A stretch of DNA of 64,000 bases from Mesorhizobium carmichaelinearum (lineage in GTDB: Bacteria; Pseudomonadota; Alphaproteobacteria; Rhizobiales; Rhizobiaceae), in contig NZ_FZQR01000008.1 of the NCBI RefSeq assembly GCF_900199455.1, positions 248,001 through 312,000 on the forward strand, given 5' to 3'. The position numbers were made by a program, and so were the translations under genes. Position 1 is the stretch's first letter; every line of letters starts with the position of its first letter. Shown piece by piece: positions 63,715-64,000 of this stretch. The notes beneath the pieces were generated by a model. The model was not told where the DNA came from and did not search any database. It saw nothing but the letters and a program-made list of their open reading frames with translations.

Positions 63715-64000
63715 TTACCCCGGTATCTTGACCACGATCTCGGTCTTTGTGCCGGCTTTGGGTTCGAATGAAGCGGACTTTGTTTTCGAACCATCGACTT
63801 CTAGCGAGATCGTCTTGGTCTTTTTGTCGCGAACGACGTGAACCTTGATCTCTGCACCCAGCATCTTGAGCGTGGCGTGGTAGCCATCCCAGTGGCTGGG
63901 CAGTTTGGGCCGGAACGTGATCTGCTTGCCGCGCCGTTCGATGCCAAGGATGCCTTCGACCGCCGCACGGTAGAGCCAGCCCGCCGAGCCGGTGTACCAG
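63715..64000 (-). CDS. ndvB: Cyclic beta-1,2-glucan synthase, C-terminal end
   Basis: Ninety-four final codons are in the window; the frame continues past 64000. The end of the GH94 phosphorylase-type domain reads WYTGSAGWLYRAAVEGILGI, then RPKLPSHWDGYHATLKM and a beta-rich tail ending KTEIVVKIPG. WYTGSAGW is characteristic of GH94. NdvB is a large inner-membrane enzyme that makes cyclic beta-1,2-glucan for NdvA. The adjacency supports both calls. Confidence 0.9.
   Translation of the reverse strand, partial: WYTGSAGWLYRAAVEGILGIERRGKQITFRPKLPSHWDGYHATLKMLGAEIKVHVVRDKKTKTISLEVDGSKTKSASFEPKAGTKTEIVVKIPG

Overview
The window reads as a high-GC alphaproteobacterial chromosome of the order Hyphomicrobiales, most probably Mesorhizobium. 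The grounds are ndvA/ndvB (cyclic beta-1,2-glucan export and synthesis), a DUF768 gene (a family I associate with Mesorhizobium), several rhizobial-type intergenic palindromes, and the character of the core proteins (ParC, AspRS, IMPDH, RNase D, RlmE, CcmC). No species call is possible from sequence reading alone.

Layout. 1-6.5 kb: end of an AI-2E family permease, parC, an exported protein of unknown function, and aspS. 6.6-16 kb: a sugar/polyol module. It has a DeoR regulator divergent from an MFS carrier, then a PfkB sugar kinase overlapping a GatZ-type tagatose-phosphate enzyme, divergent from a polyol-type ABC substrate-binding protein, a SmoS-like polyol dehydrogenase, a zinc alcohol dehydrogenase and a LacI regulator. 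The logic suggests polyol to ketose to ketose-6-phosphate to fructose-6-phosphate, but the ABC permeases and ATPase are absent. 16-28.4 kb: LysR/EamA pair, YcaD-like MFS, rnd, MAPEG protein, guaB and its overlapping membrane gene, DHA2 MFS, the ppx/gppA-rlmE pair, and a YbhN-like flippase-type protein.

28.5-47.35 kb: a tRNA-Gln(CTG) gene carries a tandem array of integrative elements. Element 1 (28.53-43.01 kb) is bounded by a 54-bp exact repeat of the tRNA 3' half. It encodes a tyrosine integrase, a Xis-like protein, small proteins, a VapE/SF3-type helicase followed by an iteron-like palindrome, terminase small and large subunits, four small proteins and a tape-measure-like protein. I see no portal, capsid, protease, connector or lysis gene. 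The right part holds small cargo genes, including a DUF768 gene and a ribbon-helix-helix protein beside GTTAGC repeats. Element 2 (42.96-47.35 kb) is decayed. It begins with a scrap of a related integrase, contains frameshifted remnants, and ends at a third partial tRNA-Gln copy.

47.4-64 kb: a membrane-anchored protein, a TPR protein, two tandem YciC-like membrane proteins divergent from a tightly overlapping DUF4129/DUF4350/MoxR/DUF58/SpoIIM-like/RDD envelope operon, a D-lyxose isomerase-like cupin, a D-threonine aldolase-family PLP enzyme, a lone ccmC, ndvA, and the 3' end of ndvB.

The part most worth a second look is element 1: packaging and tape-measure genes plus a candidate replication origin, without any recognisable capsid module.
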